From Propionibacterium sp. (GTDB lineage Bacteria; Actinomycetota; Actinomycetes; Propionibacteriales; Propionibacteriaceae), in NCBI GenBank assembly GCA_012837465.1, contig DURG01000340.1, positions 1-7,831 on the forward strand: DNA of 7,831 nt, given 5' to 3'. The notes below the pieces were generated by a model that was given only the letters and a program-made list of their open reading frames with translations, did not search any database and was not told where the DNA came from. This document shows, piece after piece, positions 1 to 5,580 of the stretch (its first letter is position 1; every line of letters begins with the position of its first letter). A program made the translations under genes and the position numbers.

Positions 1-20
1 CCGTCGTTGCGGCCCTTCGA

Positions 21-54
21 CCGGCTGCCCTGCTCGTACCTCGCAGGCAGCCGG
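21..54 (-). terminator. GC-rich hairpin ending the transcarboxylase operon
   Basis: A perfect 9-bp inverted repeat (21-29 pairing with 46-54) can be extended inward by three pairs (31-33 with 43-45) past one bulged base, leaving a 9-nt loop. It begins 11 nt after the 1.3S stop codon, where transcription of the operon should end. No T-rich run follows on the minus strand, so it differs from the textbook intrinsic terminator, although such hairpins are common downstream of actinobacterial genes. The termination role is inferred from position and stability. Confidence 0.6.
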
Positions 55-65
55 CTCAGGGAGCG

Positions 66-425
66 TTACAGTTCGATGAGGGCCTGACCGCCCTGCACCG
101 CGTCGCCGGGAGCGACGAGGATGGTGGCCACCTTGCCGGCCGCGGGGGCCGTGATCTCGGTCTCCATCTTCATGGCCTCGAGGACCAGCAGCACCTGGCC
201 GGCCTCGATGTCGTCACCCTCGCTCACGAGGATGCGCGCCACGGAACCCGCGAGCGGGGCCACGACGGCGTTCGAGCTGACAGCGCTGACCGAGGCCTTC
301 GTCGGGATGGGGTTCGAGCCGCCGTTGACGCCGATCACGATCGGGCCAAGTCCGGGACGCTCCTCCTCCTCGACCTCGACATCAATTTCATACTCCGTCT
401 GATTGACGGTCACCTTGAGCTTCAT
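66..425 (-). CDS. Methylmalonyl-CoA carboxytransferase 1.3S subunit (biotin carboxyl carrier)
   Basis: This is the biotin carrier of transcarboxylase, shuttling CO2 between the 12S and 5S active sites in the cytoplasm. The 119-residue protein opens with a short beta-hairpin stretch (MKLKVTVNQTEYEIDVEVEE) very like the N-terminus of the P. freudenreichii 1.3S subunit (about 123 residues). An acidic run (17-22) and a flexible linker (about 23-53) follow, then a biotinyl/lipoyl domain (about 54-119). The biotin motif EAMKMET places the biotinylated lysine at K86. The linker is less Ala/Gly/Pro-rich than in P. freudenreichii. The start at 425 is supported by AAGGAG ending 10 nt upstream, overlapping the stop codon of the preceding small gene. 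It is the last gene of the operon. A biotin carrier of another carboxylase is unlikely given the neighbouring 12S and 5S genes. Confidence 0.95.
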   Translation of the reverse strand: MKLKVTVNQTEYEIDVEVEEEERPGLGPIVIGVNGGSNPIPTKASVSAVSSNAVVAPLAGSVARILVSEGDDIEAGQVLLVLEAMKMETEITAPAAGKVATILVAPGDAVQGGQALIEL

Positions 426-434
426 AGCGTGTTG

Positions 435-442
435 TCTCCTTA
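435..442 (-). promoter_or_regulatory. Stop codon fused to the ribosome binding site (small gene to 1.3S)
   Basis: On the minus strand the sequence TAAGGAGA combines the TAA stop of the 86-residue gene with an AAGGAG Shine-Dalgarno site for the 1.3S gene. The stop and the next ATG are separated by 14 nt. The arrangement favours translational coupling. The same eight bases with the same 14-nt gap occur at the 5S/12S junction. Confidence 0.7.
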
Positions 443-700
443 GCGGACGTGCGGGACGGAGCGGTCATGGACGCGCGTGCGGGTGGCCGCGGCCCAACGG
501 GTCTGGGAGCCGTAGCGGATGGCGCGCACCTTGGCCTTGTGGCCGAAGTACGCCGCCACGGCGGCGCCGATGGCGACGAGGTCCGCCTCGGGGATCTCCT
601 TGGTGGCCTGCAGGTCTGCGACCTGGGCCTCGAGCCCCTGGACCTTCTCCGAGAGCTGCGCGACCAGGTCGCGCAGTTCCTGTAGCTGGGTGTCTTCCAT
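440..700 (-). CDS. Small coiled-coil protein of the transcarboxylase operon, MmdE/OadG-like C-terminus
   Basis: This 86-residue soluble protein lies between 12S and 1.3S. Residues 6-30 form an unbroken heptad pattern with Leu or Val at core positions (L6, L9, V13, L16, V20, L23, V27, L30), which predicts a coiled coil. Residues 36-86 hold a segment (PEADLVAIGAAVAAYFG, then KVRAIR and W69...R74) resembling the small C-terminal domain of the delta/epsilon subunits of sodium-translocating methylmalonyl-CoA decarboxylases. Those help assemble the complex, and delta also carries a membrane helix that is absent here. The start at 700 is chosen because it lies 10 nt after the 12S stop and has GGAG four nt upstream; the longer open frame upstream overlaps 12S and is not credible. 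The inferred role is assembly or stabilisation of transcarboxylase, a complex classically described with three subunits. The gene is real with good confidence; the family link is moderate and rests on recalled motifs. Confidence 0.8.
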   Translation of the reverse strand: MEDTQLQELRDLVAQLSEKVQGLEAQVADLQATKEIPEADLVAIGAAVAAYFGHKAKVRAIRYGSQTRWAAATRTRVHDRSVPHVR

Positions 701-710
701 GGTGCTCCGA

Positions 711-2267
711 TCAGGCAGGGCCGAGGCCGTGCTTCTTGGCCGGGCGGATCTCACGCTTGCCGACGAGGAGCTCGAGGGCCATGGCGATCTCGCGACGGGT
801 GTCTGCCGGGTCGATGATGTCATCGACGAGGCCACGGCTGGCGGCCATGTACGGCGTCGAGAACGTCTCGCGGTACTCCTCGACCAGTTCGGCGCGCTTG
901 GCTTCCTGGTCCTCAGCGGCGGCGATCTCCTTGCGGAACACCACGTTCGCGGCACCCTCGGCGCCCATGACGGCTATCTCGGCCGTCGGCCAGGCGAACA
1001 CCTTGTCGGCACCGAGGTCCTTCGAGCACATCGCCAGGTAGGCGCCGCCGTAGGCCTTGCGGAGCACGACGGTGATCTTCGGGACGGTGGCCGCGGAGTA
1101 GGCGTAGAGCATCTTCGCGCCGTGGCGGATGATGCCGCCGTGCTCCTGGGCGACGCCGGGCAGGAAGCCGGGCACGTCGACGAGGTTCACCACAGGGATG
1201 TTGAACGCGTTGCAGAAGCGGACGAACTTGCTGGCCTTGTCGGACGAGTCGATGTCGAGCACGCCGGACATGACGCTGGGCTGGTTCGCGATGATGCCGA
1301 TGGTCCGCCCGACGATGCGGCCGAAGCCGACGACGATGTTGCGGGCCCAACCGGCCTGCACCTCGAGGAAATCGGCGTGGTCGACGATCTCGGCGATCAC
1401 GTCGCGCACGTCGTAGCCCTTGTTGCCCTCGACGGGGATGATGTCGCGGAGCTTCTCGTTGGGCTCCACCACGTCGTCGGGATCGACGATGGGGGCGTCC
1501 TCGGTGTTGTTCTGCGGCAGGAAGCTGAGCAGCTTCTTGGCGATCAGGATCGCCTGCTCGTCGTCATCGGCGACGAAGTGGACGACGCCGGAGCGGCCCA
1601 TGTGGGCATCCGCGCCACCAAGGTCGTCCTGCGTGACCTCTTCACCGGTGACCTGCTTGATCACGCCGGGGCCCGTGATGAACATGTGGGCCTTGCGGGT
1701 CTGGATGATGAAGTCCGTCAGCGCCGGCGAGTAGGCGGCGCCACCGGCGCAGGGGCCGGCGATGATCGAGATCTGCGGCACCGCACCCGACAGGAGCACG
1801 TTGGCGTAGAAGACCTTGCCATAGCCGGAGAGGGAGTCGATGCCCTCCTGGACACGCGCGCCACCCGAGTCGTTGATGAAGACGAACGGGGTGCCGGTGC
1901 TCAGCGACGCCTCGAGGGCCTCGGTGACCTTGATCGAGTGCGCCTCGCCGGCCGAACCGCCCATGACGGTGAAGTCCTGCGAGGCGATGTGGACGGGGCG
2001 GCCCAGCACGTAGCCGGAACCGGTCACGACACCCTCGGCGGGCATGTCGGCCTTGTCCATGCCGAACGTGGTGGTGCGGTTCTTGCGGAACGCACCGGTC
2101 TCCTGGAAGGAGCCCTCGTCGAGCATGGCGGCGACGCGCTCGCGGGCGGTCATCTTGCCCTTGTCGCGCTGCTTGGCGAGCTTCTCCTCGCCACCGCCGG
2201 CCTCAACGTGGGCGCGGCGCTCGGCGAGCTGCTCGAGGCGCTCAGCCATCGTGTACTGCTTTGCCAT
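711..2267 (-). CDS. mmdA: Methylmalonyl-CoA carboxytransferase 12S subunit (carboxyltransferase)
   Basis: The 12S subunit transfers a carboxyl group from (S)-methylmalonyl-CoA to biotin on 1.3S, releasing propionyl-CoA. It is a crotonase-fold carboxyltransferase of the AccD/PccB type, and the 518-residue length fits. The N-terminal half has SGGARVQEG (134-142) and GPCAGGAAYSPAL (171-183). The C-terminal half has DVPGFLPG (364-371), RHGAKMLYAY (381-390) and KAYGGAYLAM (404-413). The glycine-rich stretches supply the oxyanion holes of this family. The C-terminus RPAKKHGLGP matches the end of propionibacterial 12S, and similarity to P. freudenreichii 12S seems high throughout. The start at 2267 has AAGGAG ten nt upstream, overlapping the 5S stop; Met7 is a possible internal start. 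PccB of propionyl-CoA carboxylase is the main alternative, but the 5S and 1.3S neighbours argue for transcarboxylase. The symbol follows usage in propionibacterial annotation. Confidence 0.95.
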   Translation of the reverse strand: MAKQYTMAERLEQLAERRAHVEAGGGEEKLAKQRDKGKMTARERVAAMLDEGSFQETGAFRKNRTTTFGMDKADMPAEGVVTGSGYVLGRPVHIASQDFTVMGGSAGEAHSIKVTEALEASLSTGTPFVFINDSGGARVQEGIDSLSGYGKVFYANVLLSGAVPQISIIAGPCAGGAAYSPALTDFIIQTRKAHMFITGPGVIKQVTGEEVTQDDLGGADAHMGRSGVVHFVADDDEQAILIAKKLLSFLPQNNTEDAPIVDPDDVVEPNEKLRDIIPVEGNKGYDVRDVIAEIVDHADFLEVQAGWARNIVVGFGRIVGRTIGIIANQPSVMSGVLDIDSSDKASKFVRFCNAFNIPVVNLVDVPGFLPGVAQEHGGIIRHGAKMLYAYSAATVPKITVVLRKAYGGAYLAMCSKDLGADKVFAWPTAEIAVMGAEGAANVVFRKEIAAAEDQEAKRAELVEEYRETFSTPYMAASRGLVDDIIDPADTRREIAMALELLVGKREIRPAKKHGLGPA

Positions 2268-2276
2268 GAAAGTGAT

Positions 2277-2284
2277 TCTCCTTA
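2277..2284 (-). promoter_or_regulatory. Stop codon fused to the ribosome binding site (5S to 12S)
   Basis: TAAGGAGA on the minus strand contains the 5S stop codon and the Shine-Dalgarno site of 12S, with 14 nt between stop and start. It duplicates the small gene/1.3S junction in sequence and spacing. Confidence 0.7.
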
Positions 2285-3790
2285 GGCCGGCTCGACGGCG
2301 ACGCTGTGCGAGCGGCCGGCGATCGTGACGTTGTACTTGACGGGGCCGCTGATGCCGGGGGCCTTGCCATCGCCAGCGGCGGCCTGGGCCTCAGCCTTCA
2401 TCTGAGCCGAGCTCTTGGCGACGCTCTTGGGGCCTTCATCGCGGGACTTGAGGAACTTCGGCGCGACGCCCGGGAACATGGCGTTGGTGAGCACGTCCTC
2501 TTCGGAGCCGTCGTAGCCCTCCAGGTTGGACGCGGCCTCCACCAGCTCGTTCCATTCGGGCGTGAGGTGGTCCGCCGGGCGATCCGTGATGACTTCCTTC
2601 TTGGACTGCGCCTTGGCCAGTTCGATGACCTCTTCGTTGCGCTCGCCCAGGCATTCGCCGTAGTAGCCGAGCATGAGGTCTGCGAACTCACCGGTGAGGA
2701 CCTTGTAGCGGCCCATCAACACGTTGAACACGGCCTGCGTGCCGACGATCTGCGACGACGGGGTGACCAGCGGCGGGTGGCCTGCGTCGGCCTTGACCTT
2801 GGGCACCTCCTCCATGACCTCGCGGATGCGGTCGCCCGCGCCCTGGGCCTTGAGCTGCGACTCCATGTTGGAGAGCATGCCGCCGGGGATCTGGGAAGAG
2901 AAGATGTCGGTGTCGACCAGGGTGGCCGATTCGAATTCCTTGTACTTGGGGCGGATGGCGGCGAAGTGGTCGCGGATCTTCAGCAGGCGCTCCATGTCGA
3001 GGCCCGTGGTGTACTCAGTGCCCTCGAGCATCGCGACGAGCGACTCCGTGGGGTTGTGGCCGGGGCCCAGCGACAGCGACGAGATCGCGGTGTCGACGAC
3101 GTCGGCGCCTGCCTCGATGGCCTTCATGAGCGACACGAGCGTCACGCCGGTCGTGGAGTGGCAGTGGACGTTGATCTGGACATCGCCGTACGTGTCCTTG
3201 ATGCCCTTGACGATGTCGTAGGCGGGCTGCGGCTGCAGCAGCGCGGCCATGTCCTTCAGGGCGATGGACTCTGCACCCATGTCCAGCAGCTGGCCGGCGA
3301 GCTTGATGTAGCCCTCGACGGTGTGGACCGGGGAGACGGTGTAGCAGATGGTGCCCTGAGCGTGCTTGCCCACGTCCTTGACGGCCTGCATGGCCTTGGC
3401 CATGTTGCGGGGGTCGTTGAGGGCGTCGAACACGCGGAAGACGTCCATGCCGTTCTCGGCGGACTTCTCCACGAACTTCTCGACGACCATGTCCTCGTAG
3501 TGGCGGTAGCCCAGCAGGTTCTGGCCTCGCAGCAGCATCTGCAGCTTCGAGTTGGGCATCAGCTCACGGAACGTCCGCAGCCGCTTCCATGGATCTTCGT
3601 TCAGGAAGCGGATACACGCATCGAACGTGGCGCCGCCCCAGCATTCGACCGACCAGTAACCAGCCTGGTCGATGTCTTCGCACGCATCGACCATGTCTTC
3701 CATGGCCATACGGGTTGCCATCAAACTCTGATGTGCGTCTCGAAGCGCCAGCTCCGTTACGCCGATCTTTCGCGCAGTCATGGGATCCAT
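2282..3790 (-). CDS. Methylmalonyl-CoA carboxytransferase 5S subunit (pyruvate carboxylating)
   Basis: The 5S subunit transfers CO2 from carboxybiotin on 1.3S to pyruvate, forming oxaloacetate. The protein is up to 502 residues with a TIM barrel of the pyruvate carboxylase/OadA carboxyltransferase type. Metal-site residues described for P. freudenreichii 5S map to D18 in LRDAHQS, the carbamylated lysine K179 in IALKDMAA, and H209 and H211 in HCHSTTG. RGQNLLGYRHY (88-98), MDVFRVFDALND (115-126) and the C-terminal helical part (SSQIVGTQAVFN, 345-356) are also typical. The last 20 residues form a beta-hairpin segment like the start of 1.3S. It is the first gene of the operon. The start is uncertain: 3790 gives the longest form, while ATG at 3781 has a better GGA-rich site about 8 nt upstream and begins close to the conserved region. 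An oxaloacetate decarboxylase alpha chain is unlikely given the neighbours. Confidence 0.94.
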   Translation of the reverse strand: MDPMTARKIGVTELALRDAHQSLMATRMAMEDMVDACEDIDQAGYWSVECWGGATFDACIRFLNEDPWKRLRTFRELMPNSKLQMLLRGQNLLGYRHYEDMVVEKFVEKSAENGMDVFRVFDALNDPRNMAKAMQAVKDVGKHAQGTICYTVSPVHTVEGYIKLAGQLLDMGAESIALKDMAALLQPQPAYDIVKGIKDTYGDVQINVHCHSTTGVTLVSLMKAIEAGADVVDTAISSLSLGPGHNPTESLVAMLEGTEYTTGLDMERLLKIRDHFAAIRPKYKEFESATLVDTDIFSSQIPGGMLSNMESQLKAQGAGDRIREVMEEVPKVKADAGHPPLVTPSSQIVGTQAVFNVLMGRYKVLTGEFADLMLGYYGECLGERNEEVIELAKAQSKKEVITDRPADHLTPEWNELVEAASNLEGYDGSEEDVLTNAMFPGVAPKFLKSRDEGPKSVAKSSAQMKAEAQAAAGDGKAPGISGPVKYNVTIAGRSHSVAVEPA

Positions 3791-3855
3791 CCAACCATGC
3801 CGAGTGGCCGCACCAAAGGGGACCCCCTACACAAAGCTGCGAAGACGGTGCCGAT

Positions 3856-3861
3856 AGTCTA
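3856..3861 (-). promoter_or_regulatory. Possible -10 box for the transcarboxylase operon
   Basis: TAGACT on the minus strand fits the TAnnnT pattern of actinobacterial -10 elements and would give a leader of roughly 60 nt before 5S. No convincing -35 is visible upstream. It is the best candidate between the hairpin at 3908-3947 and the 5S start, but remains a guess without transcript data. Confidence 0.3.
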
Positions 3862-3907
3862 GGTCTGATTCGTTTTCGCGCCGGGGGCGTTCACCTTCCG
3901 GACACAG

Positions 3908-3947
3908 CACACGGGACCGTCCTGATCTCTCAGGGCGGTCCCGTGTG
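3908..3947 (-). terminator. Strong 17-bp hairpin downstream of the CsbD gene
   Basis: The arms 3908-3924 and 3931-3947 pair over 17 bp, with the outer 12 bp perfect and only one G-T wobble inside, around a 6-nt loop. It starts 25 nt after the CsbD stop codon on the minus strand and sits upstream of the transcarboxylase promoter region, so it probably ends csbD transcription and insulates the operon. No T-run follows on either strand. The structure is certain at sequence level; the function is inferred. Confidence 0.75.
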
Positions 3948-3972
3948 GTTCAGGGCCTGGATGGCCGGGTCG

Positions 3973-4197
3973 TCAGCGACGATCCCTGGTGACGTCTTCC
4001 TTGAAGTCCTCAACCTTGTCTGCGAAGCTACCGGACGCGTCGCCAACCTTCTCGTTGACCTTGTCGCCAACCTCAGAGACGTTGGCTTCGATGCGATCCT
4101 TCTGGCCTTCGCGGCGGAGCGACTCATTGTCGGTTGCGTCGCCGATGCCTTCCTTGGCCTTACCAATGGCTTCCTTGAACTTGTCGTCGATACCCAT
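3973..4197 (-). CDS. CsbD-family stress-response protein
   Basis: This is a 74-residue, highly charged, hydrophilic protein. The N-terminus MGIDDKFKEAIGKAKEGIGD is the usual CsbD opening, followed by charged repeats of the form N-x-S-x-x-x-x-G-x-x-x-x-x-x-A. There is no signal peptide or membrane segment. CsbD proteins are abundant small proteins induced by general stress (sigma-B in Bacillus); their molecular role is not known. The start at 4197 is chosen over an upstream in-frame start at 4230 because GGGAGG lies 7 nt before it and the family begins with this methionine. It appears monocistronic, with its own promoter region upstream and a strong hairpin downstream. The family is assigned with good confidence, but nothing in the sequence shows a link to transcarboxylase. 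Confidence 0.88.
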   Translation of the reverse strand: MGIDDKFKEAIGKAKEGIGDATDNESLRREGQKDRIEANVSEVGDKVNEKVGDASGSFADKVEDFKEDVTRDRR

Positions 4198-4234
4198 AGG
4201 CGTGCCTCCCAGTGCTTGGTGATAGGACACCTTC

Positions 4235-4240
4235 AGGCTA
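4235..4240 (-). promoter_or_regulatory. Possible -10 box of the CsbD gene
   Basis: TAGCCT on the minus strand fits TAnnnT and would place the transcript start about 30 nt before the CsbD ATG, upstream of its GGGAGG site. The -35 region is poor. No clear stress-sigma-factor promoter was seen. Confidence 0.3.
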
Positions 4241-4279
4241 CTTCCCCGAGCGCCGATACGGAAGGGGTCGACGAGGTTC

Positions 4280-4295
4280 TCACCCCAAGGGGTGG
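4280..4295 (-). terminator. Weak hairpin after the deacetylase gene
   Basis: CACCC (281-285 of the 4000s) pairs with GGGTG (4290-4294) around a 4-nt loop, plus a flanking T-G pair, 12 nt downstream of the deacetylase stop on the minus strand. It is short and has no T-run, so it may only be a chance pairing in GC-rich DNA. Confidence 0.25.
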
Positions 4296-4307
4296 CCGGG
4301 CCCGTCG

Positions 4308-5207
4308 TCAGAGCAAATCCCCCAGCCGGGCGAAGGTGAGGCCCGTCCCAAGGAGCTCGGGGATGGCCCTCCTGATGCCTTCGGCCGTGCCGGATCCGGG
4401 CCGGTTGAAGTGCCCGATGCAGATGGAGCCCTCCCGAGCCCGCATGCTCTGGGAGTGCACCTCGGCTGGGGTGAAGGTCGCGCCGGCGTCCGAGTTCACG
4501 TCGAAGTTGACGGTGGTGAGTCCGAGGGCGTCGACGATGCGCACGGCCACGTCGTCGTAGTGCGCGGTGCCCGAGCGGAAGAAACGTGGGGCCTCACCGA
4601 TGAGTTCGGTGAGCATCTCCTGCACGCCGACCACCTCGTCGTAGACCTCCCCGACCGACGCGGTGCCGGGAATGCCGTAGGCCTCCTGCCCCGTGACCGA
4701 GAGCGGCAGGTGGCTTGTTCCGTGGTTGGCCATCTCGAAGAGCGGGTTGGCGATGAGTTCGGCGAGCCGGGATGGGTTGGCCTCCGCCCAGCGGGCGTTG
4801 ACGAAGAGAGTGGCCGGCGTGGCGGTCGCCTCGAGGACGGCCAGGAGTTCCTCGTCGATGCCGGACCCGTTGCGGCCCCCGCAGGCGTCGAAGGTGAGCG
4901 CCACCTGTGGCTTCTCGTGCCGCAGCACCACACCATCGACCGCCAGGCCCCACTGGGTGGGGACCTCGCCGGCGAACTGTTCGACGATGTCGCTGCGGGA
5001 GGGCAGCGCGGTGGTCGGCGTGGGGCTGGGGGTCGGCATCACCGTTGGCGGCGGTTCCGGGGTGGGGCGCCGGCTGGGCGTGGATTCCGCGGTTTCAACG
5101 GGCGTGTCGACGGCGGGCCCGGGCGACTCCGTGAGCGCGGGCCCGCCGGCGCACCCGGCGACGGCGAGGGCGCCCAGCGAGAGGGCGGCCCTCCGTCGAA
5201 TGGTCAT
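4308..5207 (-). CDS. Lipoprotein polysaccharide deacetylase (NodB/CE4-like)
   Basis: The 299-residue protein is exported and lipid-anchored: a twin-arginine-like basic start (IRRRAAL), a short hydrophobic stretch and the lipobox VAGC with the modified cysteine at C19. Residues 20-70 are a Pro/Thr/Ser-rich spacer, probably spanning the cell wall. Residues about 100-299 are a NodB-type domain with motif 1 TFDACGG (105-111), motif 2 NHGTSH (161-166, H162 and H166 as metal ligands), motif 3 FFRSGTAHY (209-217) and a late motif CIGHFNRPG (263-271). Known CE4 enzymes remove acetyl groups from peptidoglycan, chitin or xylan; the substrate here cannot be read from the sequence. Motif 1 has Ala where classical members have the second Asp of TFDDG, so the metal site differs. 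No Shine-Dalgarno site precedes the start, while a TAGGCT box 6 nt upstream suggests a leaderless transcript. Confidence 0.88.
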   Translation of the reverse strand: MTIRRRAALSLGALAVAGCAGGPALTESPGPAVDTPVETAESTPSRRPTPEPPPTVMPTPSPTPTTALPSRSDIVEQFAGEVPTQWGLAVDGVVLRHEKPQVALTFDACGGRNGSGIDEELLAVLEATATPATLFVNARWAEANPSRLAELIANPLFEMANHGTSHLPLSVTGQEAYGIPGTASVGEVYDEVVGVQEMLTELIGEAPRFFRSGTAHYDDVAVRIVDALGLTTVNFDVNSDAGATFTPAEVHSQSMRAREGSICIGHFNRPGSGTAEGIRRAIPELLGTGLTFARLGDLL

Positions 5208-5213
5208 GGACTC

Positions 5214-5219
5214 AGCCTA
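5214..5219 (-). promoter_or_regulatory. Probable leaderless -10 box of the deacetylase gene
   Basis: TAGGCT lies exactly 6 nt before the ATG on the minus strand, so transcription should start at or next to the A of the ATG. There is no Shine-Dalgarno site, as expected for a leaderless gene. The TAGGCTGAG-C/T-CCATG arrangement recurs before the esterase gene. A convincing -35 is not visible. Confidence 0.5.
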
Positions 5220-5250
5220 CGACGTGCGCCGACTCTCGAAACATGACGAA

Positions 5251-5498
5251 CCAGATCGCGAGCAGTGCTACCTCGCGGACCTGTTCATGCACCGCTGGGA
5301 CGTCGCGAAGGCCTCCGGTCAGGACGCCAGCTGAGAGACCGAGATGGTCGCCGGCATGGTGCGGGGGATGACCCCGATGGCGGAGACGCCGGGGGCCTCC
5401 GGGCAGTTCGGGGGAACCCCGTCGCGCCCGACGAGTCGCACCCCGACGAGGACCGCTTGGCCGCGCTCATCGGGCGCGACCCGAGGTGGTCCGCCTGA
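5251..5498 (+). pseudogene. 3' remnant of a mycothiol-dependent maleylpyruvate isomerase-family gene
   Basis: Three fragments read in order like the C-terminal third of TIGR03086/mycothiol-dependent maleylpyruvate isomerase-family proteins. Frame 1 gives LADLFMHRWDVAKASGQDAS, then a TGA at 5332-5334. The same frame continues with EMVAGMVRGMTPMAE and GASGQFGG. At a run of five Gs (5410-5414) the homology moves to frame 3 and ends with DEDRLAALIGRDPRWSA and a TGA at 5496-5498. One missing G in that run would restore the frame. The N-terminal DinB-like metal-binding region is absent; upstream DNA is occupied by the divergent deacetylase gene and its promoter. Intact family members are about 190-200 residues, so this is a decayed, 5'-truncated copy. 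The family assignment is from remembered motifs but is consistent across all three pieces. Confidence 0.75.
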
Positions 5499-5531
5499 TG
5501 TTCACCCCAACAGGTGGGATGTGGCGCGGGG

Positions 5532-5580
5532 AGCGGCGTGCCCTTCCCCGCCGCTGCCCACTGTGCCAAGGTGGAAGGGC
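5532..5580 (+). other. Leader hairpin with possible pseudoknot upstream of the CBS gene
   Basis: Arms 5532-5538 and 5549-5555 pair perfectly over 7 bp around a 10-nt loop. Eight of the loop bases (5540-5547) are exactly complementary to 5573-5580, so an H-type pseudoknot is possible if this region is transcribed with the CBS gene. No known riboswitch class was recognised, and GC-rich DNA yields such pairings by chance. Confidence 0.3.

Noticed and set aside
440..955. 171-residue version of the small operon protein
   Set aside because: The extra 85 N-terminal residues overlap the 12S gene out of frame and are Arg/Ser-rich. The start at 700 has a ribosome binding site and begins the coiled coil.
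519..2285. 588-codon open frame on the plus strand opposite the 12S gene
   Set aside because: It is antisense to a well-conserved gene. Its Asp/Val/Gly/Leu/His-rich composition is typical of the antisense frame of GC-rich coding DNA, and no domain is recognisable.
3818..3827. GGGGACCCC symmetry in the 5S leader
   Set aside because: Four-base arms with a one-base centre are too short to call an operator or hairpin in GC-rich DNA.
2306..3862. 518-codon open frame on the plus strand opposite the 5S gene
   Set aside because: Same antisense shadow pattern over a conserved gene, with no recognisable motif.
3973..4230. 85-residue version of the CsbD protein
   Set aside because: The start at 4197 has an excellent ribosome binding site and matches the family N-terminus; the extension contains that site.
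4212..5246. 344-codon open frame on the plus strand opposite the deacetylase
   Set aside because: It is antisense to a gene with a lipobox and catalytic motifs, and shows no family features of its own.
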